A DNA stretch of 64,000 bases from Blastomonas sp. CACIA14H2 (GTDB taxonomy: Bacteria; Pseudomonadota; Alphaproteobacteria; Sphingomonadales; Sphingomonadaceae). Within the stretch, counting starts at the first letter, position 1; each line of letters opens with the position of its first letter. The notes under the pieces were generated by a model. That model saw only the letters and a list, made by a program, of their open reading frames with translations. It made no database searches and had not been told where the DNA came from. Made by a program: the position numbers and the translations under genes. The stretch spans positions 35,299-99,298 of the forward strand of contig AYSC01000012.1 in NCBI GenBank assembly GCA_000503195.1, written 5' to 3'. This document shows positions 15,406 to 23,162 of the stretch, one piece after another.

Positions 15406-17411
15406 CGCTCCAGCACCTCGATCAGGCCCGCGAACAGCGCCGCAAAGGCGCTGTCGGGGCGATAAAAGACCGGTGGCGCGCCGATCGGCGCGGCGATGCG
15501 GTGCGTGCCCGGCGCGTAATCCACGCCGCTCCACACATGCCGCCAGACGCCCGCACCGGGCAGCACGACATCGCGTGCCTGTGCACCCTGCTCGATCACC
15601 GGCGCCACCAGCAGATCGGCACCGTAGAGAAACTGGTCCTGCACCGTAAAGAGGGCGGGATCGTGGTGGAAATGCAGGAACAGCGGGCGCTGCGCGGGAA
15701 GGCCCTGCGCGCTCGCTTCGCCGCACAGGTGGCGGACATAGGGCGCGAGATGCGCGTGCACCCGGCTCCAGCGCGCAAAGCAGGCCATCAGTTCGGGCGT
15801 CGAATCATATTGCAGATTGTCGTCGGGTCGGTTGCCTTCATGGCTGCGCATGACCGGCGCGAAGGCGGCGAGTTCGCACCAGCGCCGCATCAGCTCTTCG
15901 GTGCGGACATTGCCGTGCAGCGAGGTATAGCCGCCGCAGTCCGAATGGCTGTACGCATTGCCGACCAGGCCCGCAGACAGCGCGCCGGTGATCACCGTGC
16001 CGATGCCATCGTGCCGGGTGAAATCGACCGACTGGTCGCCCGCCCAGAGCAGCGGGCAATGGGCCTGCACGCCCGAAAAGCCGGCGCGCATGAAGAACAC
16101 CGCATCGCCGGTGCGGCCCCGGCTCTCGACCGCGCGCGCGTTGACCTCGGCCCAGAGCACCGGCCAGCGGTTGTGCGCTTCCATCGGATCGGAGCCGTCG
16201 GCGAGGCGCAGATCGGTGGGCAGATATTCGCCGAAATCGGCCATCCAGCCGTCGATGCCGATATCCAGCATCTCGCGCCCCAGCACGCGCTCGGCAAACC
16301 AGGCGCGCGTTTCGGCGCGGGTGAAATCGACCACGCCGCAGTCGAATTCGCCGAAATCGACCAGATGCACGTCGTCGCTGTCGGTGCGAAGACAAAAATG
16401 GCCGCCGCCTGCCGCTTCGGCGAACAGGTCACCATCCACGGCAATATAGGGATTGGCATAGGCCATGAACCTCATGCCGCGCTGATGCAGGTCTGCAATG
16501 CGCGACTTGAGGTCCGGATAGCGCTGGGCACTGCGCTCTCCGTTATGCCAATCCCAGAACAGGCGACGGCCAAAGGTGGTTTCGCGGATTCCCGCCCAGT
16601 CCTCGCACCACAAGGCGGAGACGGCGGAGCCCGCTTCGATGAAACGTTCGAGTCGGTCAAAGCTCGATGCGCCCGATTTCAGCCCGACGATCGCGCCGCC
16701 GATCGCCCAGTCGGGCAATGCGGGCTGGCGACCGAAGCGCTTCGACAGCGCGGAGACGAGTTCGAGCGGACCATCGGCGGCGAACAGCTCGAACCGCGCG
16801 GTGTCGCTCCACACGTCCACTGCATGGAAGCCGGGGTCGGTGAAATCGAGCACGCTGTAGCAGCTGGCATCGAGGTGCACCGCGATCCAGCGCGAGGTGA
16901 GGAAGGTCGGCTGCGGATAGTTGGTATTCCAATAGTCGCCGCCCGCCATGCCCTCTGCGTCCATGATGCGGGTGAGTTCGGTCGATTTGTCGCGGCCGAC
17001 GCCGGGCTCGCTGGTCCAGATCGGGAAGGCGCGGCCATTCAGAGCGAGATAGCTCATCTGCTCGCCGCCGCCCCAGACGCATTCGTTCGGTTCGGCATGG
17101 AAGCGCACGCGCAAGCGGTCATAGCCGGGAAGCAGCGCGTTGATCGTCAGCTTATGGTCCTTGGTCGAAAGGCGCGCGACGGGTGCTCCGTCACGCATCA
17201 GTTCGATATCGCCATCGGCCTTGCGCCAGTCGCTCGGGGCGATCTCGTCGGCAGGCGAGTCGGAAATGCGGAAATTGCCGCGGAACATCATGATATCGGG
17301 ACGGCCCCGCGCCATGACCACCGCAGGACAGGCGGCGCGGTGACGCAGCACGATGTGATCTCCGAAAAGGAGATCGAACCCGTCATCCTGGGTGTGCACC
17401 CGCAGTTTCAA
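15402..17411 (-). CDS. smoI: GH31 sulfoquinovosidase (YihQ/SmoI type)
   Basis: 669 aa from TTG 17411 (AGGA 8 bp upstream; the N-terminus MKLRVHTQDDGFDLLF then matches YihQ). It resembles E. coli YihQ along its length: MFRGNFRI, GGGEQMSY, PIWTSEPGVGR, WMADFGEYLPTD with catalytic nucleophile Asp392, and LLWAGDQSVDF with acid/base Asp459. The sulfonate-recognition set of SQases is present in its KERWY form: Lys245, Glu270 (EDWAGIR), Arg283 and Trp286 (GRRLFW), and Tyr495 (SDCGGYTS). No signal peptide is visible, so SQGro is cleaved to SQ and glycerol in the cytoplasm. It is the first gene of the operon, and its stop overlaps the LacI start (ATGA). Alternative upstream starts are ATG 17489 and TTG 17513. 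Confidence 0.93.
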   Translation of the reverse strand: MKLRVHTQDDGFDLLFGDHIVLRHRAACPAVVMARGRPDIMMFRGNFRISDSPADEIAPSDWRKADGDIELMRDGAPVARLSTKDHKLTINALLPGYDRLRVRFHAEPNECVWGGGEQMSYLALNGRAFPIWTSEPGVGRDKSTELTRIMDAEGMAGGDYWNTNYPQPTFLTSRWIAVHLDASCYSVLDFTDPGFHAVDVWSDTARFELFAADGPLELVSALSKRFGRQPALPDWAIGGAIVGLKSGASSFDRLERFIEAGSAVSALWCEDWAGIRETTFGRRLFWDWHNGERSAQRYPDLKSRIADLHQRGMRFMAYANPYIAVDGDLFAEAAGGGHFCLRTDSDDVHLVDFGEFDCGVVDFTRAETRAWFAERVLGREMLDIGIDGWMADFGEYLPTDLRLADGSDPMEAHNRWPVLWAEVNARAVESRGRTGDAVFFMRAGFSGVQAHCPLLWAGDQSVDFTRHDGIGTVITGALSAGLVGNAYSHSDCGGYTSLHGNVRTEELMRRWCELAAFAPVMRSHEGNRPDDNLQYDSTPELMACFARWSRVHAHLAPYVRHLCGEASAQGLPAQRPLFLHFHHDPALFTVQDQFLYGADLLVAPVIEQGAQARDVVLPGAGVWRHVWSGVDYAPGTHRIAAPIGAPPVFYRPDSAFAALFAGLIEVLER

Positions 17412-17473
17412 CGCGTTTTTCCTCACCCTTGGTCGCACTGTGGCGAAATGGTCGCAGCCATCGTCCGTTTTTC

Positions 17474-17488
17474 TGACACCGCTTGACA
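17474..17488. promoter_or_regulatory. LacI-type operator candidate between GH31 operon and TonB receptor
   Basis: TGACACCGCTTGACA, an odd-length imperfect palindrome (half-sites TGACAC and TGTCAA), in the divergent promoter region. Its right end, TTGACA, also reads as a plus-strand -35 box for the receptor gene. It shares 12 of 15 bases with 21675-21689 and with the uronate operators. Confidence 0.5.
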
Positions 17489-17587
17489 TATCGAGCCGGT
17501 CATAGCAGATCAAGCATCAATCGCGGCGACCAGATCAAGGGGCAGCAAGCCCCCGCTACGACCGCATTCTCGCAGGGAGAGGGTATC

Positions 17588-19930
17588 ATGAAGCTTTCCA
17601 GTCTATTGTCCGTCCGTGCCGCCGCGCTGTCCGCGACCGCGCTTTCGCTCGCCTTCGCCATGCCCGCGCACGCGCAGGACGCTGCCGCCGAAGACGATCA
17701 GGGCGGCATCACCGAAATCGTCGTGACCGCGCAGAAGGTCGCCGAAAACGTGCAGGACGTGCCGATCGCGATCACCGCGATCACCTCCGAGCGGCTCGAG
17801 ACCACCGGCGTCACCAGCCTCGAAGGTCTGACCCAGCTCGTCCCGTCGGTGTCGTTCCGCAAGGGCACGACCAGCGCCAATAGCGCCATCGTGATGCGCG
17901 GCGTCGGCACCATCACCTTCTCGATCGCCGCAGAGCCCAGCGTCTCGACCGTGGTCGACGGCGTCGTGCTCAGCCGCTCGGGTCAGGCGTTCATGGATCT
18001 GGTCGATGCCGAGCGTCTCGAAGTGCTGCGCGGCCCGCAGGGCACGCTGTTCGGCAAGAACGCGTCGGCCGGTCTCGTCAACATCGTCTCCAAGGGCGGC
18101 ACCGACACTCTGCAGGCCGAAGCCCGGCTCGAAGCGTTCGACGATGACGAATATCGCCTGCGCGGCGCCATCTCCGGCCCGCTCGCCGAGAACCTGACCG
18201 GCCGCATCACCGCCTTCTACGGCAGCTATGACGGCAACATCACCAATATCAACGGCGGCCGTCGCAACACCATCAATGGCTACGAACATTACGGCGCGCG
18301 CGGCATTCTCGATTACAACAATGGCGGCACGCGCTTCCGCTTCATCGCCGATTATTTCGAGGCCGACGACGATTGCTGCGCCGATGTCACCGGCGTCAGC
18401 CGCGGCGCGGTGCTCGATGCCGAGCTCGGTCTGCCCGGCGGCGTGGCGCGCGGCGTCAACCAGCGCTTCGTCAATCACAATCTCGTCACGCGCACGCTCG
18501 ACAAGCAATGGAGCCTGACCGCATCGGCCGATTTCGACGTGCTCACCGACCATGTGCTGAGCGCGATCCTGGGTTATCGCAACTGGGAGAATGTCGAGAT
18601 CCGCGAAGGCGATTTCCTGCCGCGCGCGATCGTCGGCACTGGCGAACTGCACGACAATGGCGCAGTCCGCACCGAGCAGCTCTCGCTCGAAGTGCGGCTG
18701 GCGTCGGATCAGTCCAAGCCCTTCTTCTACCAGATCGGTGGCTTCATCTGGGGCTCGGACAACGAGCAGGACTTTACCCGCCGCAACATCACCTGCGCCA
18801 CCTCGACCCTGCCGATCGATCCGATCACCGGCGGCCGTCCGTGCAACGTGAATGATCGCACCAACACCCTGTTCCCGACCGCGACCTCGTTCAGCGCGGT
18901 GGAATCGCGCAACTATGCGATCTTCGGCCAGGCAACCTATCGCCTGAGCGACATGTTCGCGCTGACCGGCGGCCTGCGCTACACCTGGGATGATCTCAGC
19001 TTCGTCCACACCCGCGCGCCGGGCGTGAATGCGACCACGGGTCTGCCCGCCACCGGACCCGGCGTCTCGGGTGCGCCTGCGGGCGGAACGATCGCTTCGG
19101 GTGGCAACGGCACCAACACCTCGCGCGGCGACAGCAGCAACGGCAACCTTTCGGGCCGCGCGGTGCTGCAGTTCACGCCCAGCGAGGACGTGATGCTCTA
19201 TGGCAGCTATACCCGCGGCTACAAGGGCCCGGCGTTCAACGTATTCTTCAATCACACCGCGCCGACCAACGCGATCCCGATCGACGAGGAAACCTCCGAC
19301 GCGTTCGAAATCGGCCTCAAGTCGCAGTTCCTCGACAACCGCGTACAGTTCAACCTGTCCGCCTTCACCGTCACCTATGACGGGTTCCAGGCGAACAATT
19401 TCGTGCTGCTCAATGGCGCGGTCGTCTCGAACCTGACCAATGCCGGTTCGGTGAAGAGCGAAGGCTTCGAGGTCGATCTGCTCGCGGTGCCGGTCGATGG
19501 CTGGACGCTGCGCGCGAGCGGCGCCTATGCCGACGCCACGGTCAAGCGGTTCAACCCGAACCCGGCGACCAACGCGCCCGATGCCCGCAACGGCACCCAG
19601 CTGCCGCTGGCGCCCAAGTTCACCTGGACCATCGGCACCAGCTACGAGCGCGATCTCGGCGGGTTCAAGATGTATCTCGACACCGATTTCCGCCATGTCA
19701 GCCGCCAGTTCTCCGACCTCGGCGAGCAGGGCCCGATCGCGGCCTATGGCATCTGGAACGGCAGCATCGGCTTCTCCGATCCGGAAGATAACTATCGCGT
19801 CAGCTTCCTGGCGCGCAACATCACCGATAAGGCCTATGCGCTGCTCAACGTCAGCGCCGGCCAGCGCCTGCAGATCCCGCGCGATGCGGACCGCTATTTC
19901 GGCATCAGCCTGCGCGCCCGCCTGCGCTGA
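17588..19930 (+). CDS. TonB-dependent outer-membrane receptor, probable SQ/SQGro uptake
   Basis: 780 aa. A Sec signal peptide (cleavage after PAHA, about residue 29) is followed by the TonB box ITEIVVTAQK, a plug domain (DVPIAITAITSERL ... RLEVLRGPQGTLFGKNASAG ... NIVSKGG), a long beta-barrel, and a C-terminus ending in aromatic/Arg strands (RYFGISLRARLR). It imports a ligand across the outer membrane using TonB-ExbBD energy. It is divergent from the GH31 operon across an operator-like site, so the likely ligand is sulfoquinovosyl glycerol or SQ; this is context, not a sequence signature. AGGGAGAGGG precedes ATG 17588. Confidence 0.9.
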   Translation: MKLSSLLSVRAAALSATALSLAFAMPAHAQDAAAEDDQGGITEIVVTAQKVAENVQDVPIAITAITSERLETTGVTSLEGLTQLVPSVSFRKGTTSANSAIVMRGVGTITFSIAAEPSVSTVVDGVVLSRSGQAFMDLVDAERLEVLRGPQGTLFGKNASAGLVNIVSKGGTDTLQAEARLEAFDDDEYRLRGAISGPLAENLTGRITAFYGSYDGNITNINGGRRNTINGYEHYGARGILDYNNGGTRFRFIADYFEADDDCCADVTGVSRGAVLDAELGLPGGVARGVNQRFVNHNLVTRTLDKQWSLTASADFDVLTDHVLSAILGYRNWENVEIREGDFLPRAIVGTGELHDNGAVRTEQLSLEVRLASDQSKPFFYQIGGFIWGSDNEQDFTRRNITCATSTLPIDPITGGRPCNVNDRTNTLFPTATSFSAVESRNYAIFGQATYRLSDMFALTGGLRYTWDDLSFVHTRAPGVNATTGLPATGPGVSGAPAGGTIASGGNGTNTSRGDSSNGNLSGRAVLQFTPSEDVMLYGSYTRGYKGPAFNVFFNHTAPTNAIPIDEETSDAFEIGLKSQFLDNRVQFNLSAFTVTYDGFQANNFVLLNGAVVSNLTNAGSVKSEGFEVDLLAVPVDGWTLRASGAYADATVKRFNPNPATNAPDARNGTQLPLAPKFTWTIGTSYERDLGGFKMYLDTDFRHVSRQFSDLGEQGPIAAYGIWNGSIGFSDPEDNYRVSFLARNITDKAYALLNVSAGQRLQIPRDADRYFGISLRARLR

Positions 19931-19950
19931 TCGATCGGCAAGCGAAACGA

Positions 19951-19984
19951 AAAAGGGCCTCGGACGAAAGTCCGGGGCCTTTTT
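19951..19984 (+). terminator. Rho-independent terminator after TonB receptor
   Basis: AAAAGGGCCTCGGAC, then GAAA loop, then GTCCGGGGCCTTTTT. A long GC stem with a stable tetraloop and a T-run lies 20 bp past the stop codon. Confidence 0.88.
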
Positions 19985-20068
19985 GCGTGCAGCGCATGGC
20001 CGCGCATTGAGAACAGCAGGCCGTCGCAGCCCATTGTCCCGCGCGTTGCGAGATGAGATGCTGCCCGT

Positions 20069-20353
20069 GTGGACCGACTCGTTGAATATGCTGCGCGGCT
20101 GGCCGTTCCCATCGAACGCCTGAAACCTGCCATCACGGTGATGGGCTGGGTTGGCTTCGCGCTGGTATCGGCAGATTATGCGGGGTTCATCGACCTGCCG
20201 GTCATCGTCCAGATTCCGCTCTGGCTGGCGATCGTGACCAGCATTTGCCGGTGGGCCGTGTGGGAAGGCCTGATCAAGCCGAAGCTTGCGGCCTCACGGC
20301 ACCAGCCAGGTGCTGCTGCCAAGCCGCTGCCCCCGGCCGATGACGCGCACTGA
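20069..20353 (+). CDS. Small hypothetical membrane protein
   Basis: 94 aa from a GTG start. Two hydrophobic stretches (about residues 21-37 and 43-60), a basic turn, and a Pro/Ala-rich tail suggest a two-helix inner-membrane protein. It resembles no family I recognise. It sits between the receptor's terminator and the convergent MFS gene. There is no strong Shine-Dalgarno, so the start is uncertain and the gene itself is only moderately supported. Confidence 0.45.
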   Translation: MDRLVEYAARLAVPIERLKPAITVMGWVGFALVSADYAGFIDLPVIVQIPLWLAIVTSICRWAVWEGLIKPKLAASRHQPGAAAKPLPPADDAH

Positions 20354-20364
20354 AGCCTGGAGCG

Positions 20365-21591
20365 TTATTCCGTCGCCAGCTTGAGCCGCGGGATCATCAC
20401 GTGGATGAAGGCCAGCGCAACCAGATAGGCGCTGCCGCAGATCGCGAAGAGCGGGACATAGCCCATGCCGTTGCCCAGCGAATAGCCGGCGAACTCGATG
20501 ATCGCGGTGCCCGACAGGTTGCCCGCGACCGCGCCGAGCGCGATGACGCTGGCGACGCGGGTGGCGGGGATGATGTCGGCGGTCATGCCGAAGACATTGG
20601 TCGAAAAGCCCTGATGCGCAAACAGTCCCAGGCCGATCAGCACCGCAGCGATCCAGGGGTTTCCGGTCTGGAGCGAGAGCGGCATCGCAAGCACGACCAA
20701 GGCATAGAAGAGCATCGAGGTCTTGCGTGCTCCGTTGACGGTCATCCCGCGGCTGAGCAGGATCGGGTAGAGCCCGCCAGAGGTTATCGCGCCCAGAGCG
20801 GCGAGGGTGAAGATGATCGCGATCGGCCAGCCGAGCTCGCCTTGCGAAAGGCCGAACTGGCGGTTGAAGAAATCGGGCATCCAGAACAGGACGAACCACC
20901 AGACCGCATCGATGCAGAATTTCGCGCCGATCACCGTCCAGGTCTTGCGGTCGGAGAGCAGGATTCCCCAGGGAACGCGCGCGCGCTCGGGAATGTCGCC
21001 CAGCGGTTTCAGGTTGCGGGTGCCCCACCACCAACCGGCGAGCCAGACGAAGCCCAGCGCACCGGTCACCCAGAAGGCGGCCTGCCAGCCGAAGGCCAGC
21101 GCGAAGGGCGGAATTAGCAGCGGGGTGAGGATGGCGCCGATATTGGGCGCGGTGTTGATCAGCCCGATGGCGATGCTGCGCTGCTTGACCGGCAAATAGG
21201 TCGCCGCCGCCTTGAGCCCCGCCGGCGTGCTGACCGATTCGCCCGCTGCGAGCACGACGCGCGCGGCGACGAACTGCTGCACCGTCTGGGCCAGCGCATG
21301 CGCCATGCCGGCCGCGCTCCAGACGGTCACCGCGATGGCATAGGCGACGCGCACGCCGAGCCGGTCGACGAACCAGCCGACGAACAGCAGCGTGCCCGCT
21401 GCCGCGATCTGGAAGGAGGAGCCGAGATGCGCATAATCGGCGTCGGACCAGCCGAACTCGGCCTCGAGCGTGGGCTTCAAGAGGGCCAGAACCTGGCGAT
21501 CGACATAATTGAGCGCGTTGCCGAGGAAGAGCAGGGCGACCAGCGCGATCGCTGCGCCGCGTGCCATGCCCTGATGCCGTGCCTCTTCCAT
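20365..21591 (-). CDS. MFS transporter (ACS/ExuT-like), candidate SQ or SQGro importer
   Basis: 408 aa, about 12 transmembrane helices. NALNYVDRQVLALLKPTLEA opens helix 1 as in sugar-acid ACS carriers, and AAGESVSTPAGLKAAATYLP gives the family motif. The paralogue at 6819-8117 belongs to the uronate locus, so this copy probably serves the neighbouring SQ genes, moving an anionic sugar (sulfonate instead of carboxylate) across the inner membrane. GGAGGA before ATG 21591 fixes the start; the longer form starts at 21606. An operator-like sequence lies in the divergent promoter region at 21675-21689. Confidence 0.86.
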   Translation of the reverse strand: MEEARHQGMARGAAIALVALLFLGNALNYVDRQVLALLKPTLEAEFGWSDADYAHLGSSFQIAAAGTLLFVGWFVDRLGVRVAYAIAVTVWSAAGMAHALAQTVQQFVAARVVLAAGESVSTPAGLKAAATYLPVKQRSIAIGLINTAPNIGAILTPLLIPPFALAFGWQAAFWVTGALGFVWLAGWWWGTRNLKPLGDIPERARVPWGILLSDRKTWTVIGAKFCIDAVWWFVLFWMPDFFNRQFGLSQGELGWPIAIIFTLAALGAITSGGLYPILLSRGMTVNGARKTSMLFYALVVLAMPLSLQTGNPWIAAVLIGLGLFAHQGFSTNVFGMTADIIPATRVASVIALGAVAGNLSGTAIIEFAGYSLGNGMGYVPLFAICGSAYLVALAFIHVMIPRLKLATE

Positions 21592-21674
21592 TGCCGATCC
21601 TCCCATATGCGCGCCTGTCTACGACGCTTCGTGCTTGCACGATAGCCGCTCGCGCGCGTAAGGAAAGGGGAATA

Positions 21675-21689
21675 TGACACCGAAGGACA
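21675..21689. promoter_or_regulatory. Second candidate SQ-regulon operator (divergent MFS / YeiH promoter)
   Basis: TGACACCGAAGGACA matches 12 of 15 bases of the 17474-17488 site. It lies 84 bp upstream of the MFS start and 26 bp upstream of the exporter start. The palindromic half on the right is weak. Confidence 0.4.
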
Positions 21690-21714
21690 TATCTCGGGGA
21701 CGAGCGGAGCGGCG

Positions 21715-22806
21715 ATGAACGGCAAGCGGCAGGATATCGACTGGGATTCGCTCCCCGCTGCGGGCGACCTGTTCGGCGAGATGTATCTGGCCGATGCCGC
21801 GCCCCGGCCCGATGTCGCCAAGCCGCGCGACACGATCTTCCAGGGGCTCGCGATCTGCGCGATCGCCGCCGGGGCCGCTGCCTGGCTGTCCGAACATTAC
21901 AATTTCCCGATCATCCTGCTTGGCCTGCTGATCGGGCTGTCGCTGAGTTTCGTCGCGCGCGATCCGCGCAGCCACAAGGGGCTCGATTTCGCCTCGCGCA
22001 CCTGCCTGCGCTTCGGCGTGGTGCTGCTGGGGCTGCAGGTCACGTTCGAGCAGATCGGCTCGCTGGGCGTACAGCCCTTCGCCGCACTGGCGGCGATCAT
22101 GACGGTGACCTTCCTCGCCGGGATACTCGGCGCGCGGCTGGTGGGCCAGTCCAACTATACCGGCATTCTCGCAGGCGGCGCGACCGCGATCTGCGGCGCG
22201 AGCGCGGCCATGGCGCTCTACGGCATCATCGGGCGCGAGCGATTGAACCAGTCGCAATTCGCGATCACGCTGGTGGTGGTTTCGCTCTTCAGCGCGCTGG
22301 CCATGTCGCTCTACCCGATCCTCGCCGAGTATCTGCTGCTGACCGACCAGCAGGCCGGGTTCCTGATCGGCGCGTCGATCCATGACGTCGCGCAGGCGAT
22401 CGGCGGCGGATATGCCTTTTCCGAAAGCGCGGGCAGCTATGCCGCGATCGTCAAGCTCTCGCGCGTCGCGATGCTGGCACCCGTCGTCATCATCACCGGC
22501 CTCGCCATCGGCAACGCCGACCAGGCCGAAGGCAGTCCCTTGTGGAAGCGGCTGGCGCTGCCCTGGTTCATCGTCGCGTTCTTCGGCGTGGTGCTGGTCA
22601 ACTCGCTGGTGGCGATGCCCGATCCGGTGCGCGATTCCGCGCTCAGCCTGTCCAAGGGGTTGCTGCTGATCGCGGTGATCGCGACCGCGATGCGCAGCCG
22701 CATGGACCTGCTGATGGAGACCGGCATTCGGCCCGCGATCCCGGTGCTGATCGCGACATTGACCAGCCTCGCGGCCTCGTTCGCGGTGGTGATCCTGCTG
22801 TTCTAG
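21715..22806 (+). CDS. YeiH-family (PF03601) putative sulfite/sulfate exporter
   Basis: 363 aa polytopic inner-membrane protein. After a 40-residue cytoplasmic N-terminus come about ten hydrophobic helices. Conserved motifs include LLGLLIGLSLSF, GVVLLGLQVTFEQIG, GGATAICGASAAMAL and IGASIHDVAQAIGGGY, all characteristic of the YeiH family, which is often annotated as a sulfate exporter. Standing between the SQ transporter and the SorAB sulfite dehydrogenase, it most likely exports the sulfite released in the cytoplasm by the monooxygenase. The substrate is inferred. Its TAG stop and that of the convergent cytochrome gene are the two strands of one CTAG. Confidence 0.88.
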   Translation: MNGKRQDIDWDSLPAAGDLFGEMYLADAAPRPDVAKPRDTIFQGLAICAIAAGAAAWLSEHYNFPIILLGLLIGLSLSFVARDPRSHKGLDFASRTCLRFGVVLLGLQVTFEQIGSLGVQPFAALAAIMTVTFLAGILGARLVGQSNYTGILAGGATAICGASAAMALYGIIGRERLNQSQFAITLVVVSLFSALAMSLYPILAEYLLLTDQQAGFLIGASIHDVAQAIGGGYAFSESAGSYAAIVKLSRVAMLAPVVIITGLAIGNADQAEGSPLWKRLALPWFIVAFFGVVLVNSLVAMPDPVRDSALSLSKGLLLIAVIATAMRSRMDLLMETGIRPAIPVLIATLTSLAASFAVVILLF

Positions 22807-23162
22807 CCGAACCGTTCGGCGAGCAGCTGGGCGATCGCCTCGGCGTCGGCGGGCGCGACCGGCGCGCCATAGACCTTGACCATCTTGGTCACCTCGTCGT
22901 GCCAGAACTTCTCCCCCATGCCGCGCGGCTGGGTGGTGACATATTCCAGGCTGTGACAGGCGGTGCAGTTGTTGACCACGATCTCCGCCCCCGCGTCCGC
23001 GAGCTCGGCGGGGATCGCTTCTTCAGGTAGTTGATAGCTGACCGGCTCCATGCGCGCCGCCACGACCTCCGGTCCGGCGTCGCGATCCATCAGCGTCCAG
23101 GCCGCGCCTCCCGCCGCGATAGCCAGCAGGCCGAGGCCGATGACAAGTCCCTTGCTGCGCAT
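22803..23162 (-). CDS. sorB: Monohaem cytochrome c subunit of sulfite dehydrogenase (SorB-like)
   Basis: 119 aa. An N-terminal uncleaved anchor or signal (GLVIGLGLLAIAAGGAAW) is followed by a single c-type haem site CTACH (66-70) and a short cytochrome domain with RGMGEKFWHDEVTKM, which may supply the distal Met. It should accept electrons from the molybdenum subunit in the periplasm and pass them to the respiratory chain. Its ATG overlaps the SorA stop by one base (TGATG), so the two are coupled. Confidence 0.88.
   Translation of the reverse strand: MRSKGLVIGLGLLAIAAGGAAWTLMDRDAGPEVVAARMEPVSYQLPEEAIPAELADAGAEIVVNNCTACHSLEYVTTQPRGMGEKFWHDEVTKMVKVYGAPVAPADAEAIAQLLAERFG

Noticed and set aside
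15402..17411. Alternative identity as alpha-xylosidase or alpha-glucosidase (other GH31 groups)
   Set aside because: The sulfonate-binding residue set and the long YihQ-like motifs are present, and the neighbours encode C-S cleavage and sulfite oxidation.
22630..22670. A stretch in the YeiH-like gene (ALSLSKG) resembling the dispersed CTCAGCCTGTCGAAGG repeat
   Set aside because: It lies inside a conserved membrane helix region, is short, and lacks a partner arm, so coincidence is the simpler reading.
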